A stretch of DNA of 64,000 nucleotides, from assembly GCA_947561585.1 (NCBI GenBank), contig CANNZV010001852.1:62001-126000 (forward strand). The letters run 5' to 3'. Position 1 is the stretch's first letter, and each line of letters opens with the position of its first letter. The position numbers were made by a program, and so were the translations under genes. Shown piece after piece: positions 55,201 to 64,000 of this stretch. This DNA comes from Caprella mutica. Its lineage: Eukaryota > Arthropoda > Malacostraca > Amphipoda > Caprellidae. The notes under the pieces are model-generated. The model ran no database searches, was not told the origin of the DNA, and saw nothing but the letters and a program-made list of their open reading frames with translations.

Positions 55201-56607
55201 TGATAATTTTATCTCCTTACCAATTTCATGAAAGATTTAAAATTCATATGATATTTGAAGAATAAATCTTTTTTTGGCTACTATAGCAAGCTATTTTATC
55301 ACTTTATGTAAATTTCAAATATATAAATGAACCTGGTTCTAAGTTTTGGAAAATTTGCTGCTTTTTTGTTTTAACTTTTGATCAGATGATGTGGACAGCT
55401 ATGATTAAAAGTGATAAATCTATCGCTTTTCTATTATTCATCACCATTGTTTTTTTTTTCCCCAGACCACGCAAAGATTCATTAAGTGACATCGATTCAA
55501 CAGAGGGTGGCAATAAAGATGGTGAGTTACAAATGACGGTTTGTATCCTAACCATCAAACTAACAAACATATTTAGGGTCTTACCTGAAAGTTGATCTTT
55601 AGATCCACTTGTAAATGCAGGCATAGGTGTTCCAAATGTCTGATTATTTGCTAGCTAGCTAAATATTCATATCACTTCTTATTTTAGCTAGCTACTTTTT
55701 TTCTAATCTTGAATTATTCTTTTCTTTCTGTTCATGGAGGTTTCATTATGTGTTATTTTCTTTTCAGTTGGTGCAGATGATTTGTTTGGAGATGCTGATG
55801 ATATTTCTGACAGTGATGATGATAAAGCTACTAGTCCGGGCAACAAAAGGAAAATTAGAGACTCGGACTCCGATGGTGAGTTAGATAATTATATTCTATG
55901 AAATGTATTTCTGATTTTACTAACATTTTATAATGACATGTTTAACCATTGCTTTTAGCTATGAATTTGTTGGATCAGTTTTTCTTCTAATAGCTAGTTC
56001 AATATCTCCTGTTTAAAACAGAGGACGCCTCTCAGTCCAAGAAAAGAAGAGACCACGTGCTTAGTGATGATGAGGACGATGTAAAGAGAGGAAGTGATTT
56101 GGAGAGGGAGAGTAGAGAGGGCACTCCTAAAACTCAGGTATTGTCACACTCTCATTTCATTTTTTATTGTAATGTCCATCGTTACAGCATTCGCTATTTG
56201 AGTTTTGCAAAGTAGCTGTAATATACATCCAATCCAGTAAAATTTCTAAATAATTTAGATATGAAATGATACATAGCTAAATAGTAATTAGGTACTGTTT
56301 CTAAAGCGTGTTAACATGCTTATTTCTTAGAATAGTTATATTTATCACCTAGATACATAGATATCTTATACTACTTTATTAAGATGTAATTACCAATTAC
56401 TTATATAATCTAAATTACTTTTGTGTTTTTTTATCCAATTTTCATACTTCTTTTCCAGGAGCAACAGGAAGAGGAGGAAGATGAGCCAGTTATTCAAGAG
56501 ACTAAAATAGAAGCAGAAATACCAAAGATAAACACAGACCTGGGCAAACAAATCCACTTCATCAAATTGCCTAACTTCCTCTCTGTGGAGACGAGACCTT
56601 TCGACAG
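52239..56607 (+). CDS. Leo1: LEO1, Paf1 complex subunit (seven coding exons, 3' part beyond)
   Basis: Exons: 52239-52287, 52543-53367, 55122-55161, 55466-55521, 55768-55875, 56022-56137, 56459-56607; every junction has GT-AG and phases agree. The protein starts [17 protein letters not shown], continues with a long Ser/Arg-rich repeat, then acidic stretches ([18 protein letters not shown]). It reaches the conserved core [20 protein letters not shown] and LSVETRPFD, which matches the start of the LEO1 domain in animals. LEO1 works in the nucleus with Paf1, Ctr9, Cdc73 and Rtf1 in RNA polymerase II elongation and histone marking. The rest of the domain must lie on exons right of 56607; none is visible up to 64000, so that intron exceeds 7.3 kb or the gene is broken. 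An upstream untranslated exon is implied by the acceptor at 52237. Confidence 0.93.
52644..53303 (+). repeat. Coding 33-bp minisatellite in LEO1 exon 2 (20 units)
   Basis: Twenty in-frame units of 11 residues, consensus [11 protein letters not shown]. Positions 4 (R/H/Q/L), 7 (A/T/V), 8 (G/V), 10 (H/Q/R/T) and 11 (R/K) vary; the other positions are constant. The product is a disordered SR/SP-rich tail of 220 residues. Every unit holds an SP dipeptide, a possible site for proline-directed kinases. Confidence 0.97.
53783..53972. mobile_element. 190-bp MITE, piggyBac-like
   Basis: It lies in LEO1 intron 2. TIRs are CACGTTCACTGCGTATC and, reversed, CACGTTCACTGCGTATC (17/17). It is flanked by TTAA on the left (53779-53782) and TTGA on the right (53973-53976), one base from the TTAA duplication typical of piggyBac. 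Confidence 0.7.
54543..54568 (+). repeat. Partial copy of LEO1 exon 7 inside intron 2
   Basis: 26 bp (TATTCAAGAGACTAAAATAG plus AAGCAG) are identical to 56491-56516 in exon 7. The copy lies beside a perfect short hairpin (GAGCACTAA...TTAGTGCTC) at 54509-54530. Confidence 0.8.
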
Positions 56608-56614
56608 GTGGGAT

Positions 56615-56720
56615 TTAGACTATTAGATATTACTAGACATTACCTACAGAGGTTAGATATTAGATAATGAGGTTAGATATTAGATACTGAAGTTAGATAT
56701 TAGATACTGAAGTTAGATAT
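56615..56720 (+). repeat. Short array of the 20-bp satellite
   Basis: About five units of TTAGATATTAGATACTGAAG, the same unit as the large array at 62823-64000. A TIR MITE is inserted at its right edge. Confidence 0.8.
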
Positions 56721-56721
56721 A

Positions 56722-57145
56722 CTTTTTGAGCGAAGCGAAAAAGCTTCTATTTGTTAGCAATACGAGTCCTAAGTTAAACTTATTCCATATGCTGTAGGAC
56801 TCACTTTATTTTCCCATTATTATGATTATTTAACCATTTTTAACGTAATTGTCCTAGTTTTGATGTGTATTGCTATTAATTTCCTCATAAATGGTATTCA
56901 ATTGGCATTATATAAAATAACTGTCCGAATGAGTAATTGCACCATATTAGTTTAGTAACTGATGGTACTGTAATGTAGCACTTTTAGCTCCGCCCCTTTA
57001 GTTAGAGATGCTGAGGTTATGTGATTCCGCGTAAATCATTGCGGCTTCACCAAAAGGTTTCAGAGTGGGGGAGGAGGTGGTAATATAGTTTAACTCAGGA
57101 CTCGTATTGCTAACAAATAGAAGCTTTTTCGCTTCGCTCAAAAAG
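56722..57145. mobile_element. TIR MITE with 58-bp perfect inverted ends
   Basis: CTTTTTGAGCGAAGCGAAAA begins an inverted repeat of almost 60 bp at both ends. TA duplications are at 56720-56721 and 57146-57147. A related, partial and inverted copy of its interior lies at 62610-62822. Confidence 0.85.
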
Positions 57146-57147
57146 TA

Positions 57148-57936
57148 TATTTGTTAGCAATACTTCGTCCTAAGTTTAACTTATTCTATATGCCGTATCT
57201 CTTTAGAACAGCTAAAGGTACAAGGATGGAAGCACTCTGAGACACTAGGTGCTTGAGTTTTAATGCCACGTCTTTATGTTCTATAGCTACAAGAAATTAT
57301 TTCAAAATGATAATAGTATAATTTCTGTTTATTATATTGAAAACATGAACAGCAAGAAATAAAAATATAATTACATTCCTTTTAAGAACAACATTGATTG
57401 AAAAAATATGTTCATAATTATTATTAGAGACTAATTATAATGTATGAAACTTAATTGGTATGTGGAAAAATGATTGATCTTCCAGCAATGCATAGAGGAA
57501 ATATAGAATCCACATTTACGCAGTAATATTGATAAAAGGGCTTGGTGAAAACTAAAAAATGAAACCACTCTTCAATATATCGCTGAAATTGAGACTTCCA
57601 TCTTTTTTACTAATGGCTTTTGAAATCCAGTAAAGTATAGGATAGTAATAGGATAATAGTTTTATTGGAAACAAAAGAATAATAAAAAAAAAAATTACAA
57701 TAAATTAGTACATATTTAACAAAATTTCCAAGTCCTTTTTAGACCAAAATCAAGGTCTTTAGGACAGTTAAATACGTCCACCATACAGAGGATTACCTGT
57801 TTTTAGGGTGTAAAAACAGGTGTCCGTGGTAATGATTGTGTAACTGGGAGACCTTGATTGAGTCTCCCTGCTAAGAACCTTGTGCAGTCAAGTTCGAGTT
57901 GAACAGTGCTCCCCATTCTTTAGTAGAAGTGTCCGT
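57148..57936. other. Non-coding interval
   Basis: AT-rich with no gene. The minus strand has CCAATAAAACTATT near 57660, a possible polyadenylation signal for the region at 57937-59149. Confidence 0.35.
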
Positions 57937-59149
57937 TCATAAATATGCTAGTGGAAGGTTTGTCGCAATTGCGGCACTACATTCAAAAGAGATTTTAGGA
58001 TCCATGGCCGTAAGGCTCGTTTCAATGGGTGAAGTAACTGAACCATTACGTCTCGCTAGGAAGAATTTGCTATCTTTGATTAGCGAAGCTTGAGGATTCG
58101 CCTTGTTTTTTACTGCTTGTAAAGTTTTGTTGATGAGTTTTAATTCTTGTTGAACCGCCCTCCCGTCGTTGATTACTCTGGGCTTCAAAAACCTTATGAC
58201 CTGGTTGTCTGTTTTATTGAGGACCTTCTCCTCTTTGGAGTTGTTTCCATAGTGCTGGACCTCTTTTAAAAGCTCTTGTATCATAGTCGACATTCCTGAA
58301 TTGAGCTCAAAATGGCTGGTTTGTAGACTCGACCTTTTTAGTAAATGTTTGCCCGCCGAAGGTTTTATGAAGAGACCCAGAGTTCGTGGTCCTCAGATAA
58401 TTATCAAGGTGATTGCCAATTGCGTTTCGAATATGTGATGATGGTTATGAGCGTGCTTCCAGTAATAACTTACTGGCCTTTACAATGATACTTCCAGAGA
58501 AGAGATCTTTGCACAGCACAGTATCTTCCAACAGAGTGTTTCTCACAGCAATAGGTTCAATTCGCCCAAACACAAATTTGCGTATTTGCAATTTTTTGCG
58601 AATGGTTAATTTAGCTTGGTCACAGAGGAGGGTTACAAGAGTATTTTTGCTTAGAGCTAGAAATTCAGATAAGTTTTTAAAATTTCCCTGCATTGGAGTC
58701 CCCGAACCTGGTTCTTGTTTCAAGAATATATTAGGGAGGTCTGCGTAGAATTTCAGCGAGTCCATGGTAAAATTAATCATTTTGTAATTTTGCCAAAGCA
58801 ATTTAGTAGTTTTACGAAACTCTTCTTCGTCTGTGAGTATTTGTAATTGATAGTGAGCTCTGAACAGACTGAAAAGGTCTTTGTGCACAATAGAATGTTG
58901 CTTTATAGGCAACTTAGGTGCGTTCAAATAATCTGATAATCCACCAGGATCAGATAGAAGAGTAAAAATGCTAGCTGGGCGTGAAAATTGTTCGCCTTTC
59001 AGTATTTTATTCTCGATTTCCTTCATCTTTTCCCAAAACTTAATATTGGAGAAGGTCATCTGGAGCCCCTTTTGGGTTTCTGAACCTGGCTGAAGTTTTG
59101 TCGCTTGTCTTAGACTGTTAGTAAATATAGTAGCGACTTTAGTAAACAC
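57937..59149 (-). pseudogene. Unrecognised decayed coding region, about 400 codons
   Basis: Two minus-strand frames (59149-58445, 234 codons; 58293-57937, 118 codons) are joined by a readable but interrupted stretch in another frame (GSLHKTFGGQTFTKK near 58370-58345). There are no introns. The first frame has two similar stretches (LQPGSETQKGLQ and QEPGSGTPMQGN), perhaps an internal repeat. I do not recognise the protein. It could be a processed pseudogene, a gag-like gene of a retroelement, or an old virus-derived copy. Its left end in the coding sense is cut by the LINE fragment at 59160. Confidence 0.5.
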
Positions 59150-59154
59150 TTGAC

Positions 59155-60420
59155 GACTGGACGTTGTTGTTGTTTAGCCCCCTCCGACCTTCAGGGAGCA
59201 GGGGGCGACCGAGTGAACGCGCCTCGGGAGAAGCCACCCGAGACACGTGTGGGGGGTATGGGCCTAGGTGAACCCGATATCCCTCAGGAAGGCAATGACT
59301 TCCTGAGGGCGGGTCCATAGGTGCTCCAGTGAGTGTGTGTTGTGTGTGGTCCGATGTTGTTGTAGTGTTGGACATTGTGTGAGAATGTGGGAGATTGTCC
59401 CCGGATCCGTGGAGCAGTACTCACACAGATCCAAGTCCGCCCTCCCAATTCTGTGTTTGTAAGAAGGGAGAGAAGAGTGGTGTCCACATCGGATACGAGA
59501 CAGGGTTACCCTGTCACGACGCGAGAGGTGGACCTCACTAGAGTCAATAGGGGGAGGCCTATCTCCTAGAAGAGAGTTAATTGGGAAGGAGGAAATAGCT
59601 CTGTCTGTGAGTGTGGTGTGTATATGTTTTTGTAGTGAAGTGTTGGGTGGGGTGTCTGGGAGTGTGTTAAATATGTTTCTGTAGTGTGTGGCTGGTGTAA
59701 GGTGAATGTTTCGTGGAGTCCTTCGCTCAATTTGCATGTAGTGTAATGGATGAGAGGGGCTTAGTGTGGAGGTGTAGAAGTTTGTACCCCTCATATCCAT
59801 ATGTGTAGCGAGCGGAAGGACTCGTGTCTCCTCGTGGAGGTGTGTTGTGGGTGTTGTTTGTGTGCAGCCGGTGGCAATCCGGAGTGCAGTGTTTTGTGTA
59901 CGCTGGAGTTTGTGTTGGCTGTATCAGGTGACCAGGCTGTGTGCGCGTATGTGAGGATAGGTCTAATGAACTGTCTGTATAGTGTTGTTGTGTCTTCCTT
60001 GGAGTGTCCGTAAGTAGTGTGAGTGAGGGCGCGCATGACGTTCAGTCTGTTTTTGGCTCTGTTGTTAGTGTCATTCATGTGGTGTTTAAACGTCATGCCG
60101 CGGTCAAGTGTGATTCCAAGGATTTTAGGCGTGTTGTTGATGGGAAGGGGAGTGTTGTTAAGTGCTTTGTTTGGATGGGTATTGTATTCACGAGTATGGG
60201 GGGAGATGAGTGTGAGGGAGGATTTGTTTGCGGAGACCTTCAATCTGTTTGTTTCTAGCCAGTTTTCTAGTGAGTAGATGTATGTTTGTAAATTGTTGGC
60301 TGCGGTCTCGTGTTTGGGATGTTGCGACATGATGGTGACATCATCTGCATATGTAAGGGTGTGTACCGAGGTGTTTGTTGGCCTGGGGAGGTCGTGGAGG
60401 TATAAATTGAAGAGAGTAAA
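59155..60420 (-). pseudogene. LINE 3' fragment: RT end and C-terminal domain
   Basis: On the minus strand it starts in the RT at FNLYLHDLPR, then LTYADDVTIMSQH (catalytic YADD). It continues as LENWLETNRLKVSANKSSL and ILGITLDRGMTFKHH. After a stop near 59800 it gives IRCGHHSSLPSYKHRIG and CEYCSTDPGTISHILTQCP, a C-terminal Cys/His motif. It ends with a short (CAA)n tail at about 59160-59170. It resembles Jockey-group LINEs; exact clade not assigned. Confidence 0.8.
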
Positions 60421-62609
60421 AAGTGCTTTGATTAATTACTCTGAAGTGCTTTTTTCAAGTACTTGTTACTTTCCAAGTAAAAAGTACCTTTCAAAGTACT
60501 TTTTTTTCCAATATATAGTCAAGAAATTCTAAATTGTTGGTTCTAAAATCTCAAGAAATTTGAATATTTTTTTGTTTAAACACTATCAATCTGAATAAAA
60601 CCGTTCAATTTAAGTTTTGCCAAACACTAAACAGAGTTTGAAGTGATCCAACATGTTGGAAAATTGTACTTTTGTCAAACAGTAGAATCTAAAATTAATA
60701 CATTGTGAAGATGATTATTTATATCTTCTGACATACAATAATGTATAGTTATTATACAATGATTATATTCACAATCATGTATATGAGTTATTTTGATATC
60801 ACAACCGGTGCACTGACAATTGGGCCCCAAGACAATGATCCAGGTCTACTGTATTAACTTAATTGAAGACCATTGCTACTGAAATAAGTAGACTAGTGAA
60901 AATATGCTTTTTGGCAGTATTTGCATAAAATATAATCTTTAATATATATAAAATAAAGAATATTTCTAATAAAGAACATTCTCGTTATGTAAAATATAAT
61001 CTTTATATTAGAACATATTCTTTTCATGAATAAATACAATTTTTTAATGAAATTATTATATTTTTCTGTTCAGAGAAAGGCCATGTAAGCAAATAATTTC
61101 CTAGATACAGTACACATACTCTATATTGTGAACTCCTGTATATCGAATGAGTTAGGATGTAGCCAAGAGAAAATATGAATATAGCTATTATACAGGAAGA
61201 AACAATAGAAAATAAGAACTTAGGTATTTTGGAAGACCATAGCCCACCAAGACATGCCAAAATTTTTGAAACATGCAAGCTGAATTAAGGTTAATGTAAA
61301 TTCGTCTAAACCTATGCAATATTGAAAAGTTTTATAGATTAATTTTGCAAAGTGTATTCTAATAATCTCATTTTATCCCAACAACTGTTAAATTTTTCTT
61401 AGTTCAATGTAACAAATAACCTTTAAAACTTACCATTTTTTTAACTAAATAATAATGTGACTGAACTTTGTCAGACGATGTGCACTACACATTGGATACA
61501 TATGACACGATTCAAGTTAATAAGACTTATTTAAACTCCTCAAAGATTTACATTACACCGAAACATGAACTTACCATCCAATGCAATTTAATGGGCTTGC
61601 TAATATATCCCTCATCAGGTTTATCAATGAATTACAGCCCTATTATGTATTGAATATGAAAAGAATATACAGCATATTTTTGGAGAACATAAAGAATTTC
61701 AGAATTTAAAAGAATATATTTAGAGAATATTTTTTATTCTCAGAAGAATATAAAGCAGATCTCAAAAGTAATATTGTCACAACCCTAGTAATGAAAAAGT
61801 AACACTTCTTTAAAGTGTCTGCTGCCCCAATTTATTCTGAGTTTAATTATCTTGGGACCCAATTGTCCGGTGATCAATTGTCGTGGGGCCCAATTGTCCG
61901 AGGCTCAATTGTCAGCGGGCCCATTTGTCAGTCTAAGATCATAGCCAACGTTATAGGTAAATACTTTAACAAATTATAGACGTGTGGAATGTGGAGGTGT
62001 ACATTTAAAAAGACACAGGGATGATGTATTATCAGAGAAAAGAGTCACTGTGATGATGTACTATCAGAGAAAAGAGTCACTGTGATGATGTACTATCAGA
62101 GAAAAGAGTCACTGTGATGATGTACTATCAGAGAAAAGAGTCACTGTGATGATGTACTATCAGAGAAAAGAGTCACTGTGATGATGTACTATCAGAGAAA
62201 AGAGTCACTGTGATGATTTACTATCAGAGAAAAGAGTCACTGTGATGATGTACTATCAGAGAAAAGAGTCACTGTGATGATGTACTATCAGAGAAAAGAG
62301 TCAATGTGATGATGTACTATCAGAGAAAAGAGTCACTGTGATGATCAGAGAAATTGCAATTATTGTCTAATTCAATTAAACAATTCTGTTAATTTACATG
62401 AAACACGGAGACATCGTTACCGGTCTATATGATTTATTAGTATTTTAATTATATAGTAAATGTACTTGGTACTTGAAAGTACTTTAAAAAGTTCTTGGTA
62501 CTTGTACTTTGAAAGTACTTTCTTATTTGAGTACTTGGGCAACTACTTCAAGTACTTTTATTTACGAGTACTTGTACTTAGTACTTAAGTACTTTTCGCC
62601 CATCTCTTT
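60417..62609. mobile_element. hAT-like element with subterminal AGTACTT clusters
   Basis: Both ends carry dense copies of AAGTACTT/GTACTTG (60417-60520 and 62460-62605). The right end, reversed, is AGAGATGGGCGAAAAGTACT, a form common in hAT elements; the left end AGAGTAAAAAGTGC is degraded. There is no transposase frame. It contains the 32-bp array at 62020-62345. Confidence 0.6.
62020..62345 (+). repeat. 32-bp minisatellite, about 10 units
   Basis: The unit GATGATGTACTATCAGAG plus AAAAGAGTCACTGT is repeated ten times, almost perfectly. It lies inside the hAT-like element. Confidence 0.95.
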
Positions 62610-62822
62610 AAACTAATATGGTGCAATTACTCATTCGGACAGTTATTATTATATAATATATATAATGCCAATTAAATACCATTTATGAGCAAATTAATAG
62701 CAATACACATCAAAATTAAGACAATTACATTAAAATGGTTAAATAATCATAATAATGGGAGAATAAAGTGAGTCCTATGTCATATGGAATAAGTTTAACT
62801 TAGGACGAAGTATTGCTAACAA
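62610..62822 (-). repeat. Partial inverted copy of the 56722-57145 MITE
   Basis: Reversed, it follows 56745-56955 closely (TTGTTAGCAATAC...CCTAAGTTAAAC ... TGTCCGAATGAGTAATTGC). It is truncated by the hAT-like element at 62609. Confidence 0.8.
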
Positions 62823-64000
62823 ATATTAAATACTGAAGTTAGTTATTATCTACTGAAGTAAGGTATTATCTACTGAAGTTAGTTATTATCTACTGAAGTT
62901 AGTTATTATCTACTGAAGTAAGATATTATCTACTGAAGTTAGATATTATCTACTGAAGTTAGGTATTATCTACTGAAGTTAGATATTATCTACTGAAGTA
63001 AGATATTATCTACTGAAGTTAGGTATTATCTACTGAAGTTAGGTATTATCTACTGAAGTTAGATATTATCTACTGAAGTAAGATATTATCTATATACTGA
63101 AGTTAGATATTATCTACTGAAGTAAGATATTATCTACTGAAGTTAGGTATTATCTACTGAAGTTAGTTATTATCTACTGAAGTTAGATATTATCTACTGA
63201 AGTTCGATATTATCTACTGAAGTTAGATATTATCTACTGAAGTTAGATATTATCTACTGAAGTTAGATATCATCTACTGAAGTTAGATATTATCTACTGA
63301 AGTTAGATATTATCTACTGAAGTTAGATATTATCTACTGAAGTTAGATATTATCTACTGAAGTTAGATATTATCTACTGAAGTTAGATATTATCTACTGA
63401 AGTTAGATATTATCTACTGAAGTAAGATATTATCTACTGAAGCTAGATATTGTCTACTGAAGCTAGATATTATCTACTGAAGCTAGATATTATCTACTGA
63501 AGCTAGATATTATCTACTGAAGCTAGATATTAGCTACTGAAGTTAGATATTATCTACTGAAGCTAGATATTAGCTACTGAAGTTAGATATTATCTACTGA
63601 AGTTAGATATTATCTACTGAAGTTAGATATTATCTACTGAAGTTAGATATTATCTACTGAAGTTAGATATTATCTACTGAAGTTAGATATTAGCTACTGA
63701 AGTTAGATATTAGCTATTGAAGTTAGATATTAGCTATTGAAGTTAGATATTAGCTATTGAAGTTAGATATTAGCTATTGAAGTTAGATATTATCTATTGA
63801 AGTTAGATATTAGCTACTGAAGTTAGATATTAGCTACTGAAGTTAGATATCTACTGTAGTTAGATATTAGCTACTGAAGTTAGATATTAGCTATTGAAGT
63901 TAGATATTAGCTATTGAAGTTAGATATTATCTATTGAAGTTAGATATCTACTGTAGTTAGATATTAGCTATTGAAGTTAGATATTAGCTATTGAAGTTAG
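62823..64000 (+). repeat. 20-bp satellite array, continues past the window
   Basis: About 59 units of ACTGAAGTTAGATATTATCT. Variants cluster: GTAAG and GTTAGG or GTTAGT units to the left, GCTAG units around 63430-63570, TTAGCTA(C/T)TGAAG units from about 63690. Two units near 63845 and 63940 are shortened (GATATCTACTGTAG). Confidence 0.97.

Overview
This is nuclear DNA of an animal, most likely an arthropod. The evidence is one spliced host gene with GT-AG introns, BEL/Pao and Ty1/copia retrotransposons, several non-LTR (LINE) retrotransposons, pogo-like and P-superfamily DNA transposons, and AT-rich non-coding sequence. I cannot name the species. There are no bacterial-type genes, operons or CRISPR arrays.

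Layout. (1) 1-9.2 kb is a patchwork of related terminal-inverted-repeat (TIR) elements with CCC(A/T)G-type ends; a decayed pogo-like transposon (3017-5066) and a TA-target MITE (1985-2565) are inserted into it. (2) 10.6-16.9 kb is a minus-strand CR1-like LINE. It has an ORF1 (coiled coil), a broken ORF2 (endonuclease plus reverse transcriptase, RT), and a 17-bp minisatellite of about 115 copies lying between the two ORFs. (3) 17.9-35.3 kb is a nested-transposon nest. One 5'-truncated plus-strand LINE (LINE-1 here, about 3.1 kb once insertions are removed) is split by a second LINE (19116-23322), a copia element (23385-29158), an hAT-like element, two CCC-end elements, two TA-MITEs and a P-superfamily MITE. 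Copia itself contains a P-type MITE in its 5' LTR and a TA-MITE in its integrase. (4) 35.3-39.4 kb holds short MITEs with 8-bp target-site duplications (TSDs). (5) 39387-47498 is a complete, young BEL/Pao retrotransposon on the minus strand with an uninterrupted 1817-codon polyprotein. (6) 47.5-52.2 kb is non-coding and contains foldback repeats. (7) 52.2-56.6 kb holds seven coding exons of LEO1, a subunit of the Paf1 elongation complex, on the plus strand. The gene runs on past the window or into exons beyond a large repeat-filled intron. (8) 56.6-64 kb, downstream of the last visible exon, holds a TIR MITE, an unrecognised decayed coding region (57.9-59.15 kb, minus), a LINE 3' fragment, an hAT-like element with its own 32-bp minisatellite, and a 20-bp satellite that runs off the right end.

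The only clear host gene is LEO1. Nearly everything else is mobile DNA. Perfect TSDs at many junctions allow the insertion order to be read directly, which is the main scientific value of the window. Long open frames at 14.0-16.1 kb are artefacts of the 17-bp repeat and are not genes.
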